Below, in pieces: positions 35,606-46,015 of a stretch of DNA of 64,000 nt; position 1 is the first letter of the stretch, and each line of letters begins with the position of its first letter. The notes beneath the pieces are model-generated. The model was not told the origin of the DNA, did not search any database, and saw nothing but the letters and a program-made list of their open reading frames with translations. The position numbers were made by a program, and so were the translations under genes. The stretch covers positions 186,001-250,000 of the forward strand of contig JABYQU010000038.1 of the NCBI GenBank assembly GCA_022264855.1, read 5' to 3'. Source of the stretch: Lenzites betulinus (taxonomy: Eukaryota; Basidiomycota; Agaricomycetes; Polyporales; Polyporaceae).

Positions 35606-35871
35606 GGCGTGTATGAACCTCGAAGTGTTGACGGTGTTGCCCCTGGCTTGATGTTGAGGAAGAACAACGCAAGTAGCTGATGGTGGCAGTCATGATCCCT
35701 TGAAGGTCACGATGGTTCTCCGTTTACTAGACGGTCGCCGTAGTAGCCGGATCACGCGCTCAGGTCTCAATTCTCATAGTCGACAGGGCTAAGTATAACA
35801 GTGACACCCATATATACTTGAGGTGCTCGTGGTGAGATCGTCCATCTCGTCATTCTCGGTGTGAAGCTGCC
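35606..35871. promoter_or_regulatory. Shared divergent promoter of the two carboxylase subunits
   Basis: 266 bases lie between the two start codons. TATATAC at 35811-35817 is 55 bases upstream of the biotin-carboxylase ATG. No clear TATA faces the other way. Co-expression of the two subunits from this spacer is inferred. Confidence 0.55.
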
Positions 35872-38201
35872 ATGAACCCGAAGATACTAGTTGCCAATCG
35901 CGGAGAAAGTGAGATTATTTATTGTTGCTCGAGAGGATGACTCTGACAATATCTGTTCATCGTGTTACAGTTGCTATACGCATCTTTCGCTCTGCGTCAG
36001 AACTCGGATGGGGGACTGTCGCTTTGTACGTCGAAGGAGACGCGTCGCACGCGTCTTACGCCGACGAAGCTGTTCTATTGGACGCACCAGCCAAGTACAT
36101 GGACGCAGAACATATCACCGAGATCGCCCGACGGTAGGGACACGCTCTTAAGAGTACATGGCCTACCTTACCGAGATACTAATGAGGAGCCTGCAGGACT
36201 GAGTGCACACATGTCCATCCAGGCTACGGATTCCTTAGCGAGAGCCCCAAACTTGCCTCCCAATTCCTTCGTTCTCTTTCGAGAGACTCTTCACTGACTA
36301 CGGCGCAACACACCGAAGCAGTCACGTTCTTCGGGCCATCTGTCGAGACCCTCGAGATCGCCTCGGACAAGATGCGCTCACGGGAGCTGGCCACAACACA
36401 TGGCGTGCCGGTGGCTCCGGGAAGGCACGTATCGTCTGCTGAAGACGTCCACGCATTCGTCCAAGCAAGCGGATTGCCGGTGGTTATCAAAGCGCTTGAC
36501 GGCGGAGGCGGTCGAGGCATTCGACTTGTACACGACGTGGTAGACATCGAGCCCGCCTTCCAGAGGTGCACTGGCGAGAGTGCTTCAGGAGCAGTATTTG
36601 TGGAGAAGGCGCTTGTTGGTCACGGCTGGCGGCATGTAGAGGTACAGGTCGTAGGAGATGGCAGCGGGTCGGTGACCCACCTCTGGGAGAGGGAATGCAG
36701 TGTTCAGAGAAGGTGTGCTTTTTTGTTGATTTCGATATCATTGTGATGCTCACTGGTATAGGTTCCAGAAAGTTGTCGAGGTATACATCCAGCGTGCATT
36801 TTATGTGCTAGAGCCTAAACGCTGACACGCATGTACGCAGATGGCGCCATCTACATTGCCGCGGGGTGTGGTTGAACCTATCATATATGCATCGCTTGAG
36901 ATGGCCAGACACCTGCGATACGCAGGCCTAGGCACCTTCGAGTTCCTCGTCAATGCCCAATCGAATGAGTGGATATTCCTCGAAATCAATCCCAGACTCC
37001 AGGTCGAACATACAGTCACGGGTAAGTGAAGTGCATTGTGATGATCATAGGCGTTATCAAGTTGACGTGGTTCGAAGAGGAAATCATGAACATTGACCTC
37101 GTGCGGGTCCAGTTGCTGCTATCCCAGCCTGGAGTTTCTCTCGCGTCGGTGTTACCGGCGCATGCATCCTCACCTCCCCCTCCCCGCGGCCATGCGATTC
37201 AACTGCGTCTGGTAGCGGAAGACCCACAGAAATCCTTCCAATTGTCTCCGGGAGCCATCCTTTCCTCAGACATCTCGTGGCCTGGTGGACGCGGCGTCCG
37301 CATCGACACTTGGCTGACTTGCAGCCCTCGGGGGCCCTTTTCGGGGCCGGGATTAGCAGTGGGCACGGACTTCGACTCACTCCTAGCTAAAGTGGTAGTC
37401 CATGGGGATACGTTCGAAGAAGCCACCGCTCGGGCATTGCGGGCGCTGGACGAGACCCGTGTGCGAGGGGAAGTCAAGACAAACATCGAGGTGCTTGCGG
37501 GGGTCGTAGCCCATCCAGACTGGGCAGCGGGGGCGATACACACTCGTTGGCTCGAAGATAATTTAGACGACGTTTTGCAGTTTGGTCAACAGCGCTTACA
37601 ACGTGCACCTACTCGTGGATTTCCCCCTTCCCCGACGCCATTCACTGAGGGAGCCATCTCAGCGGCCTTCTCGGGGACGCCCCTCCTGCAGCCCGGCGCC
37701 TCGTTCCAACTGTCCCTCTCTTCCGACTCTCCAAATCAGCCCTGGGAGTCATCACAGAAGCATACGCTAGTTCTATCCTCTATAGGGCACAATGCGTTCC
37801 CCAACCAGCTCTCTGGCTCGATCACCACCTCGCTCGCACCAGGACCTCTGTCGTTCGCCCTCACACAGCTCTCCTCCGTCTCGACGGCAGCACATCACGA
37901 GATGGCAAATCCGCAAGATCGAACACACGTAGCGTCCCCGCTCGCAGGGAAGATCGTGGAGCTTCATCCTGCGCTCACCGCAGTGATAGAAGGGGGCGAA
38001 GGCGGCACACACGTGAATGCAGGTGAATCGCTGGTTGTAATCAGTGTCATGAAGATGGAGACCGTCGTGACTTCACCCACGAGTGGCGAGATTGTGAGGA
38101 CAGGCAAAGGCGTCGAAGTGGGCGCGATCGTAGGCGAGGGGACATTGTTGTGCGTATTCCGGTTGCAAGAATTGGCGTCTGGAGGCCGTTCGCGCTTGTG
38201 A
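35872..38201 (+). CDS. Acyl-CoA carboxylase, biotin carboxylase + BCCP (alpha) subunit
   Basis: Starts MNPKILVANRGEIAIRIFRSA, the biotin carboxylase N-terminus. Next come THVHPGYGFLSESP, SDKMRSRELATTHGVPVAPG, the ATP loop VVIKALDGGGGRGIRLV, HVEVQVVGDG, WERECSVQRRFQKVVE and the catalytic-metal block EINPRLQVEHTVTGEEI. A linker of about 150 residues follows (FGQQRLQRAPTRGF and on). The protein ends in a biotinyl domain with the acceptor lysine in SVMKMETVVTSP. The domain order BC-BT-BCCP, with no carboxyltransferase, is that of PCCA/MCCA/AccA3-type alpha subunits. The exon joining ..IARR to GYGF begins with TECTHVHP at about 36198. No mitochondrial leader is obvious. It is complete and likely active with its divergent partner. 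Confidence 0.88.
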
Positions 38202-38421
38202 CATGCATTCAAGTCATTGTACTCTTGGGTTGTGCGCTATCTCCAGCTCTGACTCTCAGGCATGTCATTGTCAGCCCACAAATTTGTGCGTAACGCGTCT
38301 ACTGAGCTATACGTGGTGTTGTACATACAACGTTTCTTTCGTCTACATGCATTTCTTCTCTTTCCTCGGCGCATAAAAGCGTCTTTTTGGCTGGCCTCCG
38401 ACCGCCCCTGAGGCCTAATGT

Positions 38422-41400
38422 TTAGTTCCCGCTGCGACCCACCGCCTTCACCGCGGTTCCCTGCACCAACTCTGGCAGCTTCATCTCCGCGCCTTGCACC
38501 GTCGGGGGCGGCAAGAACCCAGCCCCGACGAGCCACGCCAAATACTTCCCCGTCAGCGGCTCGTCCACAGTCCCGTTTACCCTAGTGTTCTCGCCGCCGT
38601 CGCGTACGAGCACCGCGCGCATCTGCGTATCGTCGAGCTCCGGCGCCTTCGTGCTCGTGGGCAGGTCGTCAAGGACGAAATGCAGCAGAGGGAAGAGCGC
38701 GTTGTCCTGCGTCTCCATGACGTGCCGCTCAAGCTGCCGCCGCCATACGACGTACTCGGCCTGGGTTGTCGCAAAGCCGTAGCGCGCGAGTGCACCGAGG
38801 AACGCGTTGAACGTTGGCCGGGGCGCTGCTGCAACGTGCAGTACGCTCAGAGCGTTGGCCGGGGCAGGGAGCGGGGAGACGGCCGCGGCAGCACAGCAAC
38901 GCGCGACGTGGTCGACGGGAACCATGTTGACTGTGTTGTTGATGTCAGGGACGAGACCGAGCTGGACGCAGCCCTTAACAAGTCGCCAGATGAAGTCGTC
39001 CGTGTTCGTGACTGTAGCATCGCATGACGTTTCAGATGAGATTAAAGATACATGGGCACATAGAAAAAGGCACGTACCTCCTGACTCAGAGTCGCCCACA
39101 ACATACCCCGGGCGGATGATATGTCCGGTCAAACCGCGCCGACCTGCCTCGAAGAGGAGCTTCTCGGAAACCCACTTACTCTGGCCGTACCCAGTATTGA
39201 GCGCGCTGCGTGCACCCTCGAGATCATCGCTCTCCGGCACGGCGCCAAGCGCGTCGGAGAGCTGCACGTAGTGCTCCGTATCAAGCGCGGACGTAGACGA
39301 GACGAACACGAGCGTCTTCGGCTTGCCTGCCGCGGCGAGCTCGACAGCGGTGAGCGTCCCGAGCACGTTCGCAGAGCGCAGCTTTTCGTAAGGGTATACC
39401 CAGTGGACCTACATGGTACGGTTAGCCGGATTTAGAAAAGCCACTGAATGAAGCATGTCGAGCGTACCAATGCGCCGTTGTGGATGATCGCATCCGCCTC
39501 GCCCGCGATCCGCATCCACGCTGCCGTATCGAGTCCAAAACGCTCCTTGTCCAAGTCGCCCCGCACGACCTCCAGACGGCCATCGCGCACCCACGCCTCA
39601 TTCCATACCCCGCGTCCTTCTGCCGCGTCACGGAGGCGCTCCATCGCCTTGGCGTCGTCCGCCGCGCGCACGAGACACACGACCTTCTTTACGCGTTCTG
39701 CACGCTGGAGAAGGTCGCGCAGGATGAATGCACCGAGGAAGCCCGTTGCGCCCGTGAGGAATACCGTCAGTGCGCGCTGGGCGTAGTCCGAGGGTGCTGA
39801 TGGGTAAGACTCCGCCAGGCGTTCGAGCAGCGCCTCGTAGTCCTTCCCATATTCTACTCTGTGCGGTGCGGCCCCGGCGGAGGCGTCAAAGGTGGGCGCG
39901 CTGGGTGAAGAGGGGCTGGCATCACCGCTCGCGAACCCGAGGTCAGAGTTGCGAATGCGGTCCACAGCGTCGGCCTGGGCGGCGATAGTAGGCTTGTCGA
40001 ACACGAGCCCAAGCGGTGCCTCGACTAGGAATGCCTTGCGGATTTCGAATATGAGGCGTGTCGCTAGAATGGAATGACCGCCCAGGTCGAAGAAGCTCTC
40101 GTCAAGCGGGAGCGGCGTAGGCGCGTTCGGAAGGATGCGTGCCCAGATCGCGGAGATAGCTTCCTCTGTGGGGTTGGCGGCAGGTCCCGTGCGAGTAGGC
40201 TCCGAAGCTGAAGCAGCTTGCACGGTGTCGGGGAATGGCAATGCGGGCTTGTCGATCTTGCCGTTGGGGTTGAGAGGCATGCGCTTCAAAGGAACGAACA
40301 CTAGGTCAAAAAAGTGTATGTTAATAAGAAGTCATCGGTGCATGACATCAGAACGTACGCGTCGGGACACTGTAGCTGGGCAATTTCTTCTTGAGGTACT
40401 CGCGGATCTCCTTGATGAGCCGCCTGTACTTGCGCATCCCGCTCACCAACCCCTTCTCATCGGCATCGTCCCCGACATCACTGACATACTCGTCCAGGGC
40501 TGCACCGCCGATAGGTACGAAGTACGTCACTAGGATCTTCTCCTCGTCTTTGTCGCGCCGCACAAGGGTCACGTTCTCCCGCACCAGCGGATGCTGGCTT
40601 AGGTGCGTGTCGATTTCGCCCAATTCTATACGGAACCCACGGATCTTGACCTGATCGTCAGCGCGTCCCGTGCACTCCACGATGCCATCGGGCAGATACC
40701 GCCCAAGATCCCCTGAGCGATACATACGGTCGCGCACGCCCTTCCAGAACTGTGCTGCCGGTGAAGGCGCCGAGCCGTCTCGCGGATGGAGGAGTACGTC
40801 TTCGCGTGGTGGCGCGTTTTCACAGAACCAGTTCGCCACGAACTTCTCCGCGGTCGCTTGCGAGTCCGAATATCCCTCGGCGAGGCCACCCGAGCGTACG
40901 TAGATCTCTCCTACCTCGCCGACAGCACAGGGTACGGTGCGATCGTTGCGGTTCACGACGAGCAGCTGGACGTCAATCATACCCTCGCCGGCGGGCATGA
41001 TATCCTTTTGCGTCGCGAGGAATGTGGGATCCTCGGAAACGGAAGGAATCAGGAAGTACGACACCGCGCGCTGCGTCTCCGTCGTGCCATACATGTTCAC
41101 GATGCGCACGTTTGCTGCGAGCGACTGCAGGCGCAGGCAATCGCGTTTGGTCAGGACGTCACCAACGAAGAAGGCGTTGCGCAAGGAGGGAATTTGGCGG
41201 GTAGCCTGTGCGGAGAGGAGCTGACCCATGGCAGGCGTGAGGTGGGTGACCGTGACCTCGTTGTCCGCCATCCACTCGGCGAGCCGTCCAGGGGTCCCGA
41301 TGTCGTCCGCAGTAGGGACATACAAGCTGGCGCCGAAGAATAAAGGGGTAAACACTGCGAGTGGTGAGCGGACACGGGGTGTGTGAAAGTCTCGGCTTGC

Positions 41401-42949
41401 ACTCACTATCGCGTTGGATAGGATCGTGGGCTATTCCGCTCAGCATGGTGAACTTGGAGTCTTCCCCGATGTTAAACCGTTCGCCCATCCATGGGAAGAA
41501 GTGGGTGAGGCTATAGTGTCTGCCCTTCACGCCCTTCGGGATACCTGTGCTCCCGCTAGTGAAAGAAAGCGTTGCCACGCTATCAGGACCCAGAACGACA
41601 TCGGGATCCGTATCAGCCAGATGCCTTTGGGGTTGCAGCACATCTGTCGACCCCTCAGGATTCTGTCCGCCGACGATCTGACCGTTGGAGAGTAGTGCCA
41701 ATGCGGGTACCTCGACGCGTATTTGCAACTCCGTGTTGATGAATTCGCGAACAGAGGGTGATATCTTCCCGGCGCCCTCGAGGACGACCAGAGCGCGAGG
41801 CTGGGCAACCTTGAGGTATATCGTTTGGCGAGATGGCGGATACGCGGGGTCAATGACGGAGAATGTTGCGCCGGCCTTGAGGACGGCCATGACGGCAACC
41901 ACGAGATCTACGCTGCGGTAGGCGTAAACCATAACCACTTCCTCGCGCTGCACACCTCCTTGGATGAGGTGATGCGCAAGAATGTTAGACGCGTGGAGGA
42001 TTTGGCTGTAGGTGAAGGCCCGCTTTTCTTGAGGCTCATCTAGGCTGGACGCGGGGATGCATTGGATGACGCATTGACGATTGGGCCATTGCCTAGCATT
42101 TCGAGAGAAGATATTAGGAATGGCGCCTTTGAAGTCGCACCAGTTCAAGTCGGCAGTGGGATCTGGTAGCTTCGCGCGCTGACCGGCGGTCAACAGAGGC
42201 ACAGATCCGACGGGAGCAAGGGGGTTCGAGGCCACTCTCCGGAGCAGGATGGAGAGCTGGTCGACAATGTAGGATATTCGAGCAGGAGTGAAGAGCAAAG
42301 AGTTGTACAGGATACGCAAGGACAAGTGAGGGGCGATCGAGGAGCGGCTAGATTCGTGCTGCCTCGTTACAAAGATTGTGATGTCGGACGTGAGGCTGGT
42401 CGTATGAAGGAACTGCTCTTGAGGGGAGTCTGTTTCGTCAAAGAAGCGAACCCTGAAGAGAGGACGAGAACCCTCGACGGTGTCGGCCTTGTCCTTTCCG
42501 AGGGCGCGTATGATTGATTCGTACGGGACGGTATCAGCTTCGGCCTCTTGTTCCACCTGCTGCACTTTACGAACTACAGCCCAAAAAGGATCCTCGGGAC
42601 CGACACCGAGCCGAAGGACGAGCGGATCGCGTGCAGACGCGGAGGAGGAGCCAATGATGAGGTCTGTATCGCCGGTGTAACGGTGAAGCAGCACAGAGAA
42701 GGCAGAGAGGAGAAGGTGGAATGCAGAGGGTGTGTTGTTCACCGGGGTCTCTTCTTCAATCTCCTCGTCGTTTTCATTGTAGAGAGCCAACTTCATCAGA
42801 CCAAGGCAAGTCTGTTCTGACAGTTCGGCGGTCACTGCGGCCTCTACCAATCTATTCCCTCCGCTGGGTCTTGGATAGTCTGTAGGCAGGGACATCTCCG
42901 GCAGATTTTGGAGTCGGGCAACCACCCTGGCCAACCGGTCGGCCGACAT
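38422..42949 (-). CDS. LYS2: L-2-aminoadipate reductase Lys2
   Basis: Four large exons from [14 protein letters not shown], about 1400 residues. The N-terminal condensation-like part is followed by an adenylation domain: A3 [17 protein letters not shown]5 [14 protein letters not shown]7 [14 protein letters not shown]8 [19 protein letters not shown] and A10 [13 protein letters not shown]. The carrier site is [14 protein letters not shown] (Ser for phosphopantetheine). The reductase domain opens [19 protein letters not shown] and has the YxxxK pair in [13 protein letters not shown]. The enzyme adenylates, tethers and reduces alpha-aminoadipate to the semialdehyde with NADPH, in fungal lysine synthesis; it needs the Lys5-type transferase. 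The linear order matches yeast Lys2. The gene shares a short divergent promoter with the RBR gene. Confidence 0.95.
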
Positions 42950-43329
42950 TTCGGTGAGGGATGTGGGGGCGTAGAGGGAGTGAGGATGGGCAAGGCGAGG
43001 ATACGGGGATCCTGAAGGTGAAATATTGCTAAGTACTTAAAATGACCCCGAATGACTCCCCGAGATCCATCGGGCGCGTCCCGATATATCCCAATTTGAT
43101 GGGACCAACTTGGACCTACGCGAGCTTCCCACCTTTGCTCTCACCTCGTTCTGCTATTCTGGCCCAGTTGGTGTCAGGTCGTCCCTTTATTACCCTTGTT
43201 ATCTCCAGTGACACATCTAACCTGTAAGAAATTTGCGTGCACGTTTGCGCCTGTGGCTCAACATCGTTTCACTTCGTGGTCCAACTTCCAGCGAACTACC
43301 GCAGCACCACCAGCCCAGCCAGCTAAATC
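42950..43329. promoter_or_regulatory. Divergent promoter of LYS2 and RBR gene, with Gcn4-like half consensus
   Basis: 380 bases separate the start codons. TGACTC at 43053-43058 lies about 104 bases upstream of the LYS2 ATG and matches the core bound by Gcn4/CPC1-type bZIP factors of general amino-acid control. A six-base site can occur by chance. Confidence 0.35.
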
Positions 43330-45627
43330 ATGGCCGACGTCGCAGGAAACGACACGCTCACCGAGCTTATGATTGCCAAGATGCTCGAAGACGACATGCG
43401 GCAGCTCCAAAATGCTCGTGCAGCTGAAGCGATCCAGCTGGGCGAGGCTCTTCGAGCTTCCGCACTCGCGGCCGGGCGGATCCCTACACAAATTCAACCG
43501 GTTCCGTTGTGGAGATCGGACCAGGATGTCGCTCTACAGGCCTTCATTTGTGAAGTGGTTGCAAACAAAGATGCGGTCCTTGCTCAAGCGCTACAACACG
43601 CAGAAGAGAAGAACATCGTCGCAAGCTTGCAATATGCCCAGAAGCTCGCGGCGGCGGAGAAGAAATCTGCTTTAGATGCAGAATTTGCGAAGCGCCTTCA
43701 ACAGGCTATCGATAACGGGGAGGATGAGACAGACATGCGTGATGCTGAGAGGTTAGTGTGGTGTCGTGAATCTCCACTCGTTACCACTCAGCTTGCTGCC
43801 CTCGTAGCGTTCTCGGGCAGCGCGCTATCGAAGATATCATGGTGGGGACATTTCCCCTCCATCGATGTGCTAGTATTCCTAAGTTTATCTGAATATGATC
43901 TCAGGCGGAAGACTTGAACGACAAGGGAAAGGGAAAAGGAAAAGGGAAGGGCACATACATCCCTCCTCCACCCTACTCTCAAGGTACTTCGTCACACTCA
44001 CTACGTTTCTCATACACGTCATTCATGCCGCCCAGCTGTAGCGAAGAAGGAAGATGTTCTCTCAAACCCGTATCCCATTTGTGGGATATGCATAGAACCT
44101 TTCCAGGCGACCTACTCTCCGGCTGCCGCGGCGCGTTCAGCGAACTCCTCCTCGCGTCTACAGTTCGGAACCTATCTACCATGCCCTAAGTCTCATGCGT
44201 ACTGCATTTCATGCTTAAATGGCTACATCCATAGCAAGATTGATCCAGAGGGCGAGGGCGTGGGTAACCCAAACATGGTCGTTTTCCCGATACGGTGCCC
44301 CGAGTGTCCTGCATCCGAGTGGCCGGCCGGTATACCTGACCACATTGCCGAAAGAGTCTTAGCGGCGAAGGGGCTGACTCTCTGGGTAAGATATCGAGCC
44401 ATGCAATATTTTACTGGTCTTACTTGGGCTACCTGCAGCATCACCAGAAGTTACTGGACAATCTTCCGCGACACTATTGCCCCAACCCTCGATGCTCCGC
44501 CTTGGTACAGCTTGACGAGGACTCTGATGATCCCCAAGCCGTGTGCCCTTCGTGTGCTTCAGTCATCTGTGTTCCGTGTCGAGTAGTTTGGCACCAAGGT
44601 GGGTCTCGAGTTGTCTCACTACTCTACAATGGTCTGACGAAAGGGCTGTAGACCTCACCTGCGAAGAATACCAGGTATCTATGGAATGCCCTACGACGAT
44701 GTCTTTTCTGTTAACATTGTTGAAAGGCGCTTCCACTGGATGACCGAAACCCCGAAGACCAAAAGGCTTTGCGGCTTATGAAGGTTGGTTCCCATATAAT
44801 CGAGTCTAGAGCCTCACCTCATTTGAATGTAGGCCGAGAACTGGCGAAGGTGTCCGAAATGCTCGGTATGCATGATTACTTCCCCCTCTTACCTGCTTCT
44901 TATTCGAATGCACGTTACAGTTCATTGTAGAGCTCGCCCATGGCTGCAACCATATCACCTGCCGATGCAAGGCAGAGTTCTGCTTCAAGTGCGGCTGTGA
45001 GTTCGAGACTTCTCAACATCGACGGTCCACCTGCTGACGCGTCGCGCAATAAGCAATCTGGGACATACGGAACAAGCGATGCTCGCGTGTACCGTCGTGC
45101 GATCTGTGGGACGAAAACATGCTACTGGAAGAGCGCGAACGCGAGCGCGAGGCTCAGCGTGCGCGGAACCAACCCGCGCGCATCGCGTTTCCTGCAGGGA
45201 TGGGCGCACCTCCCGCCTATGTTCCCGCGCCCCTCGCACCAGTGCGCGCCCAGCTGCATCACCTTCCAGCCCGCCAGAGAAACACCGAGCTCTCATGGAT
45301 GGAAGATCCAGGTGCGTGTTCTCCCGCGGTCGTCGACTGCACATTGTTTACACTATGCCCCCTTTGTGTACGGCACACGTAGACGTTCTATGTGTCCGCC
45401 ACTGGTTCACGGCGAATATGATCAACTCTCTCACCTGCCAGTACTGTCTCACGAAGCTTACCTCACTTTCGGACTTGCGCTATCACCTCGCCCATGTCGG
45501 CCATCACAACGTGTACGCCTGCTGTGGCAGGTTCTTCCAGCGCGAGGAGGACTTGGCGCGACACTTGCAAGCAACAATTACAAGGTTCCAGGGGCATGCG
45601 TATGGGTACCGGCGCGCGCGGCAATAA
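43330..45627 (+). CDS. RBR-type (RING-IBR-RING) E3 ubiquitin ligase with C-terminal C2H2-like fingers
   Basis: Starts MADVAGNDTLTELMIAKMLEDDM. The first about 130 residues are helical and Ala/Glu-rich (LQHAEEKNIVASLQYAQKLAAAEKK), followed by a Lys/Gly and Pro linker. RING1 begins CGICIEPF.. and continues ..KSHAYCISCLNGYI..RCPECP. The IBR reads HYCPNPRCSALVQLDE..AVCPSCASVICVPCRVVWHQ. The RING2 part includes ELAHGCNHITCRCKAEFCFKCG; it should hold the catalytic Cys in HxxCxC, and the C of HITCRCK fits. Past RING2 lie RE-rich helices and two zinc-finger-like units (CQYCLTKLTSLSDLRYHLAHVGHH; YACCGRFFQREEDLARHL). RBR enzymes pass ubiquitin through a thioester Cys. About ten exons; several junctions near 44.6-45.1 kb are approximate. 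The target is unknown. Confidence 0.82.
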
Positions 45628-46015
45628 ACTGCCCTCGTGTTGGGTGGTGTCATTTACCATGTAGAGCTGTAGATTTACGTTGTCGTGCTGGATGTTATAT
45701 GCATGCTACCGCTCTCACTGTCGCACACCCAGATCCGTTGTATATCATCGAGTGTGCATATTCGCTCTTCGGTGTCAACGTTAACTCAACGTTTCAAAAT
45801 TTCAACGACTATGAAGAGTGAATGACGTGGTGTGTCTATGTGTATTAAGCAGGGGGAGTCGTGTAATACATGCGAGTAGCACTAATAGCCCGTGGATAGC
45901 ATAGCGATCTAAAGTACAGCAGAATCCCCCATCGCGGGGGAGCGAGCATGAGCAGAATCAAATCGCCCAAGGCTGAGCGAAAGCCTGAGCTGCCTCAAGC
46001 CTCAGATCCAAAGAC

